Below are positions 49,213 through 55,971 of a stretch of DNA of 64,000 nucleotides, in pieces. The notes beneath the pieces were generated by a model, which did no database searches, was not told the DNA's origin, and worked only from the letters and a program-made list of their open reading frames with translations. The stretch lies in the NCBI RefSeq assembly GCF_028737205.1, contig NZ_JAQZAL010000015.1, positions 102,882 through 166,881 on the forward strand. The letters run 5' to 3'. The DNA is from Actinomycetospora lutea (lineage in GTDB: Bacteria; Actinomycetota; Actinomycetes; Mycobacteriales; Pseudonocardiaceae). How positions within the stretch are numbered: position 1 is the stretch's first letter; each line of letters opens with the position of its first letter. Both the position numbers and the translations under genes were made by a program.

Positions 49213-50589
49213 CTACCCGGGGTCCCCCGGGCTCACCCGTGATCCACGAGGCACCGCCGGGAGCGCGCGCTCGAGCTGTGCGGCGACCGACACCAGGCGC
49301 GCGTCCTCGTCGGGCCCGACGACGCACTGCACCGCGAGCGGGAGCCCGAGCTCCGACCGGCTCACGGGCACGACCGCCGCCGGGACGCCCGCGTGGTTCC
49401 ACGGCGGCGTGTGCGCGTACTGCTGCGCGAGCCCGAGCATCGTGGTCAGGCCCCGACGGCCCGCCCAGTGCCCGACGGGCACGGCGGGGCCCCGTGCGGG
49501 CGGGGTGAGCAGGACGTCGACGCCGAGGTCGGCGAGCGCGCGGCGCCCGAACGCCTCGCCCTGCCGGATCGCCCGACGGACCGCGGCGTCGGGGAGGCGC
49601 CGCCCGATCCACGCCACCTCGGCGGTGCGGGGCTCGAGCAGCGAGGGGTCGTCGACCTGCGCGGCGGCGCCGGCGACGCCGTGCAGCATGCGGGCGACGA
49701 ACCCCGCCGCCATCGCGCCGTAGCGGACGCGGACCTCGCGGACGTCGTGCCCGAGGCCGGCCAGGACGTCGGCGGCGCGCCGGACCGCGGCGTCGAGCTC
49801 CGGGTCGAGCGGCAGGGCCGGGGTGACCGGCGAGGCGAGGTCGACGCCGACCCGCAGGCCCGGCGGGTCCTGCTCGGCGGCCGCGGCGAGCGGGGTCGGG
49901 AAGTCGCCGACGAGGTCGAGGTAGGTCGCGGAGTCGGCGACGCGGCGCGTCACGCAGCCCTGCACCGCGAGGCCGTTCCACCCGCCGCCGGGCGTGCGGC
50001 CCGCGCCCGGCTTGATGCCGACGAGCCCGCAGCACGACGCCGGGATGCGGATCGAGCCGCCGCCGTCGCTCGCCGTCGCGATCCCCACCGCGCCGCCGGC
50101 GACCGCGGCCGCCGACCCGCCCGACGAGCCCCCGGAGGTCCGCCCCGGGTCGACGGGGTTGCGCGTCACGCCGAAGCGCTCGGACTCGGTGAACCCGTAG
50201 ACCGCGAGCTCGGGCAGCGTCGTCCGCCCGATCGGCACCAGGCCGGCGGTCCTGATCGCGGCGACCACCGGTCCGTCGGCGGACGCCGGGGTGGTGCGCG
50301 CCCGGGTGCCCCAGGACGTCACGTGGCCGGCGGCGTCGAGGTCGTCCTTGAGCGCGATCGGCACCCCGAGCAGCGGGCCGTCCTCGCCGGCGGCCCGGCG
50401 GCGGTCGGCCGCCTGCGCGGCGGTGTGGGCCCCGTCGGGGTCGAGCTCGGCGAAGGCGTTGACCCGCGCGTCGACCTGCCGCGCCGCCCGCAGGCTCGCC
50501 TCGGCGAGGTCGACGGCGCTGACGTGGCCGGCGCGCAGGGCGGCGGCCTGGGCGAGCGGGGCCTGCGTGACCAGGGCGGCGGCATCCAC
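49213..50589 (-). CDS. Amidase signature (AS) family amidase
   Basis: A 458-aa enzyme with Lys81 (GVPIALKDDL), the GGSSGGSA loop at 153-160 and nucleophile Ser179 (DGGGSIRIPAS). Full-length and intact. Candidate substrates include short aliphatic or aryl amides; no pathway partner is adjacent. It lies ten bases downstream of a TetR gene in the same direction and may be co-transcribed with it. The GTG/ATG choice places the start at 50589. The 151-base gap after it holds no clear gene. Confidence 0.9.
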   Translation of the reverse strand: MDAAALVTQAPLAQAAALRAGHVSAVDLAEASLRAARQVDARVNAFAELDPDGAHTAAQAADRRRAAGEDGPLLGVPIALKDDLDAAGHVTSWGTRARTTPASADGPVVAAIRTAGLVPIGRTTLPELAVYGFTESERFGVTRNPVDPGRTSGGSSGGSAAAVAGGAVGIATASDGGGSIRIPASCCGLVGIKPGAGRTPGGGWNGLAVQGCVTRRVADSATYLDLVGDFPTPLAAAAEQDPPGLRVGVDLASPVTPALPLDPELDAAVRRAADVLAGLGHDVREVRVRYGAMAAGFVARMLHGVAGAAAQVDDPSLLEPRTAEVAWIGRRLPDAAVRRAIRQGEAFGRRALADLGVDVLLTPPARGPAVPVGHWAGRRGLTTMLGLAQQYAHTPPWNHAGVPAAVVPVSRSELGLPLAVQCVVGPDEDARLVSVAAQLERALPAVPRGSRVSPGDPG

Positions 50590-50599
50590 GCGGCGGACG

Positions 50600-51202
50600 C
50601 TAGCCCCAGCCGGCGCGGACCGAGGCCGCGCACCGCGGCGGGTCGTCGCCGGCCGCGGAGAAGATCGCCGTCAGGAGCGCGGGGGCGTGCTCGTCGAGGG
50701 CCGTGCGGGGCAGCACGTCGGAGATCACGAGCAGGATCAGCCCGTGCCCCGAGGCCCACTGGCGGGTGGCGACGGCGGCCGGGTCGGCGGCGCGGAAGCG
50801 GCCGGCCTCGAGCGCGCGGCCCGCGGCCGCGACGAGCACCCCGAACGCCGCGCCCGCCGCCTCCGGGTCGGGCAGGTCGGCGACAGCGTCGAACATCGCG
50901 CGGTAGAGCGCCGGGTGCTCGATCGCGGTGGCCGCGTAGGCGGCGCCCAGGGCGGCGAGGTCGCGCACGGGGTCGTCGGTCGCGGCCACGTCCGCCAACC
51001 GGCGGGCGAGGCGCGCGAACCCCTCCTGGCGCACCGCGCCCCACAGGCCGGTCATGCCGTCGAAGTGGGTGTAGACGGCCATGGTCGACGTGCCTACGCG
51101 CGTCGCGAGGGCCCGCAGCGTCACCGGCTCGCGGGCGACGAGCATCGCCGCCGCCTGCTCGATGAGGGCGGTGCGGACCGCGGGGTCGGGAGGGCGGGGC
51201 AC
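50600..51202 (-). CDS. TetR family regulator divergent from RidA-like gene
   Basis: A 200-aa protein with HTH EQAAAMLVAREPVTLRALATRVGTSTMAVYTHFDGMTGLWGAV (region 15-57) and a TetR_C_33-type ligand domain with WASGHGLILLVISDVL. GTG start at 51202. Two 13-bp operators in the 71-base divergent gap (51217-51229, 51242-51254) suggest it controls itself and the RidA-like gene. Confidence 0.86.
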   Translation of the reverse strand: MPRPPDPAVRTALIEQAAAMLVAREPVTLRALATRVGTSTMAVYTHFDGMTGLWGAVRQEGFARLARRLADVAATDDPVRDLAALGAAYAATAIEHPALYRAMFDAVADLPDPEAAGAAFGVLVAAAGRALEAGRFRAADPAAVATRQWASGHGLILLVISDVLPRTALDEHAPALLTAIFSAAGDDPPRCAASVRAGWG

Positions 51203-51216
51203 TTGCCGAGTGTGGC

Positions 51217-51254
51217 ATAACGCTGCTATACATGGCGAGGCATAACAGCGCTAT
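51217..51254. promoter_or_regulatory. Pair of ATAACNNNGCTAT operators between TetR and RidA-like genes
   Basis: ATAACGCTGCTAT at 51217-51229 and ATAACAGCGCTAT at 51242-51254, each an imperfect palindrome and both preceded by GGC. They are 25 bases apart, in the middle of a 71-base divergent gap. Confidence 0.7.
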
Positions 51255-51273
51255 CCCACTCACGGAGGTCACC

Positions 51274-51678
51274 ATGACCGTCGAGCTGCTCAACCCCGCC
51301 GGCCTGCCCGCCCCCGAGGTCTACCGCCAGGTCGCAGTGGCGACGGGCACGCGCACCGTGTTCGTGTCGGGCCAGGTCGCCCGCACCGCCGACGGCACGC
51401 CCGTCGGCCCGGGCGACCTCGCCGCCCAGACCGAGCAGGCGTACCGCAACGTCGCCACCGCCCTCGAGGCCGTCGGCGCCACGCTCCACGACGTCGCCAA
51501 GATGACCGTCTACGTCGTCGACCTGACCCCGGAGAAGATGGGCGCCTTCGGCGAGGGTGCGATGCGCGCCGCCACGGCCCTCGGCCAGGTGACGCCGGCG
51601 ATCACCCTCGTCGGGGTGACCGCGCTCGGCGAGCCCGACCTCCTCGTCGAGGTCGAGGCGACGGCCGTCCTGGCCTGA
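51274..51678 (+). CDS. RidA (YjgF/YER057c) family protein
   Basis: A 134-aa protein with the RidA fold: YRQVAVATGTRTVFVSGQVARTADGTPVGPGDLAAQTEQAYRNVATALEAVGATLHDVAKMTVYVVDLTPEKM (region 15-88). The Arg that acts in 2-iminoacid hydrolysis (R105 of E. coli RidA) is absent: the equivalent region reads ALGEPDLLVEVEATAV. It is therefore probably a Rid4-7-like member with another role. ACGGAGG precedes the ATG at 51274. Confidence 0.88.
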   Translation: MTVELLNPAGLPAPEVYRQVAVATGTRTVFVSGQVARTADGTPVGPGDLAAQTEQAYRNVATALEAVGATLHDVAKMTVYVVDLTPEKMGAFGEGAMRAATALGQVTPAITLVGVTALGEPDLLVEVEATAVLA

Positions 51679-52512
51679 TCAGCCCACAAAGCCCAGCAGC
51701 GCGTCGTTGAACTCCCGCGGGTGGGTCGCGTTGAGCCCGTGCGGGCCGCCCTCGATGACGACGGTCCGGCTGTCCCCCACGGCCTCGGCGGTGCGCTTGC
51801 CCGAGACCTCGAACGGCACGATCGCGTCCGAGTCACCGTGGATGACCAGCGTCGGGACGTCGATCTTCGCGAGGTCGTCGCGGAAGTCGGTGTAGCTGAA
51901 GGCCTTGATGCACTCCAGCGTGCCCTGCGGCGACGCGAACTCGGCGATCGCGCGGTGGTGGAGCCGCGCGGGCTCGCTGATGAGGTCGGAGCGGTCGCCG
52001 GCGGTGAAGAAGGTCGTGACGAAGCCGTCGAGGAACGCGACGCGGTCGCCGGTGACGCCGTCGAGGAAGCCCTGGATCGTGGCGTCGTCGAGCCCGCCGT
52101 CGGGGTTGTCGTCGGTCTTGTAGAGGTACGGCGGGACGGCCGCGGCGAACACGGCCTGCGCGACGCGCTCGCTGCCGTAGCGGCCGAGGTAGCGCGCGAC
52201 CTCCCCGCCGCCCATGGAGAAGCCGACGAGCGTGACGTCGCGCAGGTCGAGGTGGCGCAGCAGCGCGTCGAGGTCGGCGGCGAAGGTGTCGTAGTCGTAG
52301 CCGGTCCACGGCTGCGACGACGACCCGAAGCCGCGGCGGTCGTAGGTGACGACGCGGTGGCCGGCGTCGACGAGCGCCGGGACCTGCTTCTCCCACGAGC
52401 GGCCCGACAGCGGCCACCCGTGGATCAGCACGACCGGGCGCCCCGAGCCGTGGTCGGAGTAGTGGAGGTCGACCGGGTTGCCGTTCTCGGTCCCGACGGT
52501 GACTCTCGGCAT
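51679..52512 (-). CDS. Alpha/beta hydrolase, haloperoxidase/chloroperoxidase-like
   Basis: A 277-aa protein with LIHGWPLSGRSWEKQVPALVDAGHRVVTYDRRGFGSSSQPWTGYDYDTFAADLDALL (region 29-85), nucleophile GFSMGG (about residue 96), Asp in HGDSDAIVP and His in GGPHGLNATHP. This matches the cofactor-free haloperoxidase/esterase group. AGGAG lies six bases before the ATG at 52512. A perfect 14-bp palindrome lies 15 bases upstream. Confidence 0.9.
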   Translation of the reverse strand: MPRVTVGTENGNPVDLHYSDHGSGRPVVLIHGWPLSGRSWEKQVPALVDAGHRVVTYDRRGFGSSSQPWTGYDYDTFAADLDALLRHLDLRDVTLVGFSMGGGEVARYLGRYGSERVAQAVFAAAVPPYLYKTDDNPDGGLDDATIQGFLDGVTGDRVAFLDGFVTTFFTAGDRSDLISEPARLHHRAIAEFASPQGTLECIKAFSYTDFRDDLAKIDVPTLVIHGDSDAIVPFEVSGKRTAEAVGDSRTVVIEGGPHGLNATHPREFNDALLGFVG

Positions 52513-52526
52513 GAAGTACTCCTCTT

Positions 52527-52540
52527 CATCGTGCACGATG
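52527..52540. promoter_or_regulatory. Perfect palindrome CATCGTGCACGATG before the hydrolase gene
   Basis: A 14-bp perfect palindrome 15 bases from the start codon, in the 5' leader or promoter. The core ATCGTGCACGAT resembles sites bound by MarR-type repressors, but no MarR gene is in the window. The divergent NmrA-like gene starts at 52614. Confidence 0.5.
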
Positions 52541-52613
52541 TAATCGACCACGAGCTAACTCCCCGACCGCCGGATCGTCAACCGGTGTCGGACCCCTCGG
52601 GGACCCTCGCGGC

Positions 52614-53480
52614 ATGGTCATCGCGATCACCACCCCTCGGGAGCACGTGGGATCCCACGTTCTGCGCACGCTCGTGCAGGCCGGCGTCCGGCCGCGCGTC
52701 CTGATGCGCGACCCGGACGCGCTCGGCCCCGTCTGGCGCGCCCACGTCGACGCCGTGCGCTGCGACCAGGACGACGGCGACGCGGTGGTCGCGGCCACCC
52801 GCGGGGTGCAGGCCCTGTTCTGGGTGAGCCCGACACAGCCTCACGGCGACCCGGTCGCGGCCCACGAACGCCTCGGCGGCCACGCCGCGCGGGCCGTGGT
52901 GGAGAACGGCATCGCGCGCACCGTCGTCCAGTCGAGCGTCGGCGCCGAGAAGCGCCGCGGGGCCGGGGAGATCGACGGCCTCGCCCGGGTCGAGGAGGCG
53001 CTCGACGCCACCGGTGCGCCGGTGCTGCACCTGCGCTGCGCCTACTTCTTCACCAACCTCGTGCTCGACCTCGACGGCATCCGCGAGGGCGTCGTGCGCA
53101 CGGCGTGGCCCCTCGACGCCCCGATGCCGTGGGTCGACCCGCGCGACATCGCCGAGGTCGCGGCCGCCCGCCTGCTCGCGCCGTGGCCCGCGGGCGGTGT
53201 GCAGGCCGTGCACGGGCCCCGCGACCTCACGTTCACCGAGGTCGCGGAGGTGCTGACCACCGTGCTCGGGCGCCCGGTGCGCGCGGAGCGGGTCTCCGAC
53301 GACGACGTGCGCGCCGGCCTGGCGTCGGTCGGGCTGGGCGGGGCGCAGGTCGAGGCGATCGTCGGGATGGCGGCGGGCCTGCGCGACGGCTTCGTGCCCG
53401 AGCAGCCGCGCTCGGTGCTCACGACGACGCCGAGCACCCTCGCCGGCTGGGCCGAGGCGCACCTGCGGCCGCTGCTCTGA
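52614..53480 (+). CDS. NAD(P)-binding NmrA-like protein
   Basis: A 288-aa Rossmann-fold protein of the NmrA/NAD(P)H-azoreductase-like group: N-terminal VIAITTPREHVGSHVLRTLVQAGVRPRVLMRDP (the usual GxxGxxG replaced by TTPREHVGS), ARTVVQSSVGAE, HLRCAYFFTNLV and GPRDLTFTEVAEVL. Because the glycine motif is degenerate, it may sense rather than turn over nucleotide. No ribosome site before the ATG; leaderless start possible. Confidence 0.84.
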   Translation: MVIAITTPREHVGSHVLRTLVQAGVRPRVLMRDPDALGPVWRAHVDAVRCDQDDGDAVVAATRGVQALFWVSPTQPHGDPVAAHERLGGHAARAVVENGIARTVVQSSVGAEKRRGAGEIDGLARVEEALDATGAPVLHLRCAYFFTNLVLDLDGIREGVVRTAWPLDAPMPWVDPRDIAEVAAARLLAPWPAGGVQAVHGPRDLTFTEVAEVLTTVLGRPVRAERVSDDDVRAGLASVGLGGAQVEAIVGMAAGLRDGFVPEQPRSVLTTTPSTLAGWAEAHLRPLL

Positions 53481-53591
53481 GCGCCGACCCGGATCTCCCG
53501 ACGATCACCGACTGATCGCCCGCTGAGACCGGCCGGCGCCGGTGAGCCGCTCGTCGGTCGTGTCCGACCAGTCGCCGCGCCGGGCGGGCCG

Positions 53592-53605
53592 CCTGATCGA
53601 TCAGG
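53592..53605. promoter_or_regulatory. Perfect palindrome CCTGATCGATCAGG
   Basis: A 14-bp perfect palindrome in the 224-base gap after the NmrA-like gene, 100 bases before a small open frame. TTGACT follows at 53642-53647 as a possible -35 box. Nothing else is recognisable in the gap. Confidence 0.4.
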
Positions 53606-53704
53606 TGCTCAGGACGGGAGCAGGACCCCGCGGGGTGCGCGTTGACTGGGGAACAGCCACCCCGGGCTCCAGTCGGCCCGGGCCTCCGTCAGGAAGGGGC
53701 AGAC

Positions 53705-53878
53705 ATGATCAAGAATTCGGAACTGGCCCTCATCCCGGACTCCGCCCTGGGCATGCTCGAGCTGCCGGCGACCTCGCCCGCGCCCGCCCCGCGGCCGTCC
53801 ACCGCCCGTCCCTCCGGCGCGCCGCGCACCGCCGCCGCCCGGCACCCGGTACGCGGTCCCGAACCCGCCTCGCGCTAG
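53705..53878 (+). CDS. Possible 57-aa small protein
   Basis: An open frame starting MIKNSELALIPDSALGMLEL, then a Pro/Ala/Arg-rich tail. The first codons are unusually AT-rich for this DNA, and AGGAAGGGG lies at ribosome-site distance before the ATG, which argues for translation. No family recognised. It ends just before the second copy of the interspersed repeat. Confidence 0.4.
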   Translation: MIKNSELALIPDSALGMLELPATSPAPAPRPSTARPSGAPRTAAARHPVRGPEPASR

Positions 53879-53904
53879 CTCCGTCCGCTCGCGGGGGAAG
53901 CTCC

Positions 53905-53970
53905 GGTGATCACGAGTACCTCATCGACGTCGGCCCGCCGACGGGGACACGTCACGCGCTCCTGATCACC
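53905..53970. repeat. Interspersed element with inverted ends, copy 2
   Basis: GGTGATCACGAG (53905-53916) and CTCCTGATCACC (53959-53970) form inverted ends with one mismatch. Relative to copy 1 (13393-13456) the outermost bases changed on both sides so that pairing is kept. It lies between the small open frame and the nuclease gene, which end toward each other. Confidence 0.62.
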
Positions 53971-53974
53971 ACGC

Positions 53975-54559
53975 TCACTCGCAGGCGACGCCGTCGTCGT
54001 CGCGGTCGAGGGCGGCGCGGTAGCCCGGCTGGCCGGCGAGCAGGGGCGCCGCGCCCGCCGCCCGCGCCGCGGCGCAGTTCGCGTACGGCCCGCCCCCGGA
54101 ACGGGCCGCCGTCGACTCGCGCGTCGCCGTGCGCGGGACCGCCGGGAGGGCGGTGCGGGGACGGTCGGCGTCGGGCGACGGGGTCGCCGTGCGTCGCGGC
54201 GTGGTGGGCGCCGTCGTGGTGGACCCGCAGGTCCGGCCGTTCGTGTCGATCCGGCGCAGCGTGGCCTGCACGCCCGGCGAGGCGTCGTTGCGCCCGTCGG
54301 TGTAGATCGCCGTGTGGTCCATGGCGACCATCGACTCCGCGAAGTCGCCGCCGCCCGCGGAGACGTAGCGCAGCATGCGCCCGTAGCGGTCGCGGTCGAC
54401 ACCGGGCTGCGCGGCGAGGGTCACCGGCGCGCCCAGCAGGCGGGCGCGGGCGGCGTCGGTGGCGCGGCGCCCGCCCGGGGTGGTCGCCTCGCAGGAGTCG
54501 ATGCCCAGCACGCGCACCTCGTCGCCCGAGGCGAGGCGGAAGGTGTCGCCGTCGATCAC
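53975..54559 (-). CDS. Staphylococcal-nuclease-like domain with C-terminal excalibur motif, separated from its signal peptide
   Basis: From the GTG at 54559, 194 aa: an SNase (thermonuclease) domain VIDGDTFRLASGDEVRVLGIDSCEATTPG, AARARLLGAPVTLAAQPGVDRDRYGRMLRYVSAGGGDFAESMV, a Thr/Pro/Arg linker, and the excalibur calcium-binding-like end with DRDDDGVACE. Such proteins are normally secreted nucleases, but here the frame lacks a signal peptide. The signal peptide is encoded in another frame just upstream (54556-54780), whose TGA overlaps this GTG as GTGA. Either one base has been lost or translation restarts. Inserting one G at the junction would give TSRVIDGDTF, a natural continuation. Confidence 0.75.
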   Translation of the reverse strand: MIDGDTFRLASGDEVRVLGIDSCEATTPGGRRATDAARARLLGAPVTLAAQPGVDRDRYGRMLRYVSAGGGDFAESMVAMDHTAIYTDGRNDASPGVQATLRRIDTNGRTCGSTTTAPTTPRRTATPSPDADRPRTALPAVPRTATRESTAARSGGGPYANCAAARAAGAAPLLAGQPGYRAALDRDDDGVACE

Positions 54560-54780
54560 CTCGAGGTCTGCGCGGACGTCGCGCCACCCACCGTCCCGAC
54601 CCCGGCGCGCACCGGCGCGGCGGCGGTCGTCGCGGGCAACGACGACGAGCTCGCGACGGTCCCCGCCGGCGGCGTGGCGCCCCGGCCCGACAGGTCGGTG
54701 GCGGCGACGAGGCAGAACACGCCGGCCGCGATCCCGGACCACACCTTGTACGCCTGCCGCACGTCGACGTCCCCTCCCAC
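54556..54780 (-). pseudogene. Signal-peptide segment of the secreted nuclease, frame-broken
   Basis: A 74-aa frame with a basic N-terminus, a hydrophobic signal segment (VWSGIAAGVFCLVAATDL), a Ser/Thr/Ala/Val linker, and a TGA that overlaps the start of the nuclease frame. It reads as the secretion signal of the nuclease domain that follows one frame away. It could be the remnant of a disrupted gene, a sequencing error, or half of a coupled pair. Confidence 0.6.
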
Positions 54781-54876
54781 CGGCGATGATCGTCGACCTT
54801 GTCGGGCGGCCGGCCGCGATCGTTACCGTCCGGACCGTCCCTGTCACGAAACGCGGTCCCGCGACGATGGGCCGGT

Positions 54877-55509
54877 GTGGCCGTGCTCCTGCTGATCAAG
54901 TGGCTCGCGATCACCGCGGTCGTCCTCGCGGTGCCGTTCGGCGTCTGGTGGACGCTCGACCGGTCACGGCGCCGGCCCGTCGCGACCCCGGCAGGGGCAC
55001 CGGCAGGAGCACCGGCAGGAGCACCGGCAGCGACACCGGTCCCGGCACCGCCCGTCGCTCCCGCCCCCGTCCTCACACCCGCGCGCCGCCCCGCACCCCC
55101 GCCCGCACCCCGCCGTCCGAGCGCCGGTGGGGGCGAGCCGCCCACGGCGCCCATCCCCGCGCCCCGCGCGGCCGCTCCGACCGGTGTCCTCGACGCCGAT
55201 CGCGAGGTCGTCGTGACGCGCGAGGAGGACCACCAGGACGTCCTCGCCGCGCACCACCGCGCGGGCGCCGCGGCGACGCCGGTGACGGTCGAGCTGTGGC
55301 CGTCGACGGTCACCCGCGGCAAGTACCGGGGCGACTACGCCGTGGAGGTCCGCCTCGACGGCCGCCGGGTCGGGGAGCTGACCGCGGCGATGAGCGCCCG
55401 CTACCGCCACCTCGTGGACGTCGTCGGGTTGGTGCGCTGCCGGGGCGTCGTCACCCACGACGGGCGGCGCGGCTTCCAGGTCGACCTCAAGCTGCCCGAC
55501 GTGGTGTAG
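54877..55509 (+). CDS. Single-pass membrane protein with unknown C-terminal domain
   Basis: A 210-aa protein: N-terminal membrane helix (LLLIKWLAITAVVLAVPFGVWW), a Pro/Ala linker containing a four-fold 12-base repeat (Ala-Gly-Ala-Pro), then an intact domain with VTVELWPSTVTRGKYRGDYAVEVRLDGRRVGELTAAMSARYRHLVDVVGLVRCRGVVTHDGRRGFQVDLKLP (region 137-208). I do not recognise this domain with certainty; the pattern is familiar from actinobacterial proteins near nucleases. GTG start at 54877 without a clear ribosome site. Divergent from the nuclease. Confidence 0.68.
   Translation: MAVLLLIKWLAITAVVLAVPFGVWWTLDRSRRRPVATPAGAPAGAPAGAPAATPVPAPPVAPAPVLTPARRPAPPPAPRRPSAGGGEPPTAPIPAPRAAAPTGVLDADREVVVTREEDHQDVLAAHHRAGAAATPVTVELWPSTVTRGKYRGDYAVEVRLDGRRVGELTAAMSARYRHLVDVVGLVRCRGVVTHDGRRGFQVDLKLPDVV
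54990..55037 (+). repeat. Four-fold 12-base repeat in the linker of the membrane protein
   Basis: Units GGCAGGGGCACC, GGCAGGAGCACC, GGCAGGAGCACC and GGCAGCGACACC, 12 bases each. They encode a Pro/Ala/Gly linker and look like recent tandem duplication with drift. Confidence 0.85.
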
Positions 55510-55510
55510 C

Positions 55511-55924
55511 TCAGGCCGGGTGGCGCAGGGTCACCGTGGTCCCGGTCGGTCCCGGCCGGACGGTGTGGGCCTCGGCGAGCTCCTCGATGAGGGCGAGGCC
55601 GCGGCCCCGGTAGCCGGTGCCCCCGGTCGGCGCCCGCCAGCGTCCGGTGTCGGTCACGCTGATCACCACCGAGCCCGCGCCGCCGGGGTCGCGCTGCGCG
55701 GAGAGGGTCATCGTCCCGGGCTCGTCCCGGTCCGCGTACGCGTGCTCCGCGGCGTTCTCGAGGGCTTCGCTGACGGCGAGGGTGAGGTTGTCGACGGCGT
55801 CCGCCTCGGACTCGCCGAGGGCCTGGCGCAGCCAGCCGCGGACCGCGCGGCGCAGGCGTCCGACGTGCGCCGGAGTCGCCGGTACTTCGAGGTGCAACAC
55901 GTCGTCGCCCTCCCCCACGAGCAC
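55511..55924 (-). CDS. HATPase-fold anti-sigma/regulatory kinase (RsbW-like)
   Basis: A 137-aa protein: LHLEVPATPAHVGRLRRAVRGWL, NLTLAVSEALENAAEHAY (N box), VVISVTDTGRWRAP (G1) and GYRGRGLALIEELAEAHTV (G2), as in SpoIIAB/RsbW-type serine kinases. It would bind a sigma factor or a STAS protein in the cytosol. It diverges from the SpoIIE-type phosphatase gene at 55972, an arrangement typical of partner switching. The GTG at 55924 has GAGG upstream. Confidence 0.87.
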   Translation of the reverse strand: MLVGEGDDVLHLEVPATPAHVGRLRRAVRGWLRQALGESEADAVDNLTLAVSEALENAAEHAYADRDEPGTMTLSAQRDPGGAGSVVISVTDTGRWRAPTGGTGYRGRGLALIEELAEAHTVRPGPTGTTVTLRHPA

Positions 55925-55971
55925 CCCCGCCTCGTCCTGTCCCGAACACCGCTGGCCGTAGGCTGTTCCCG

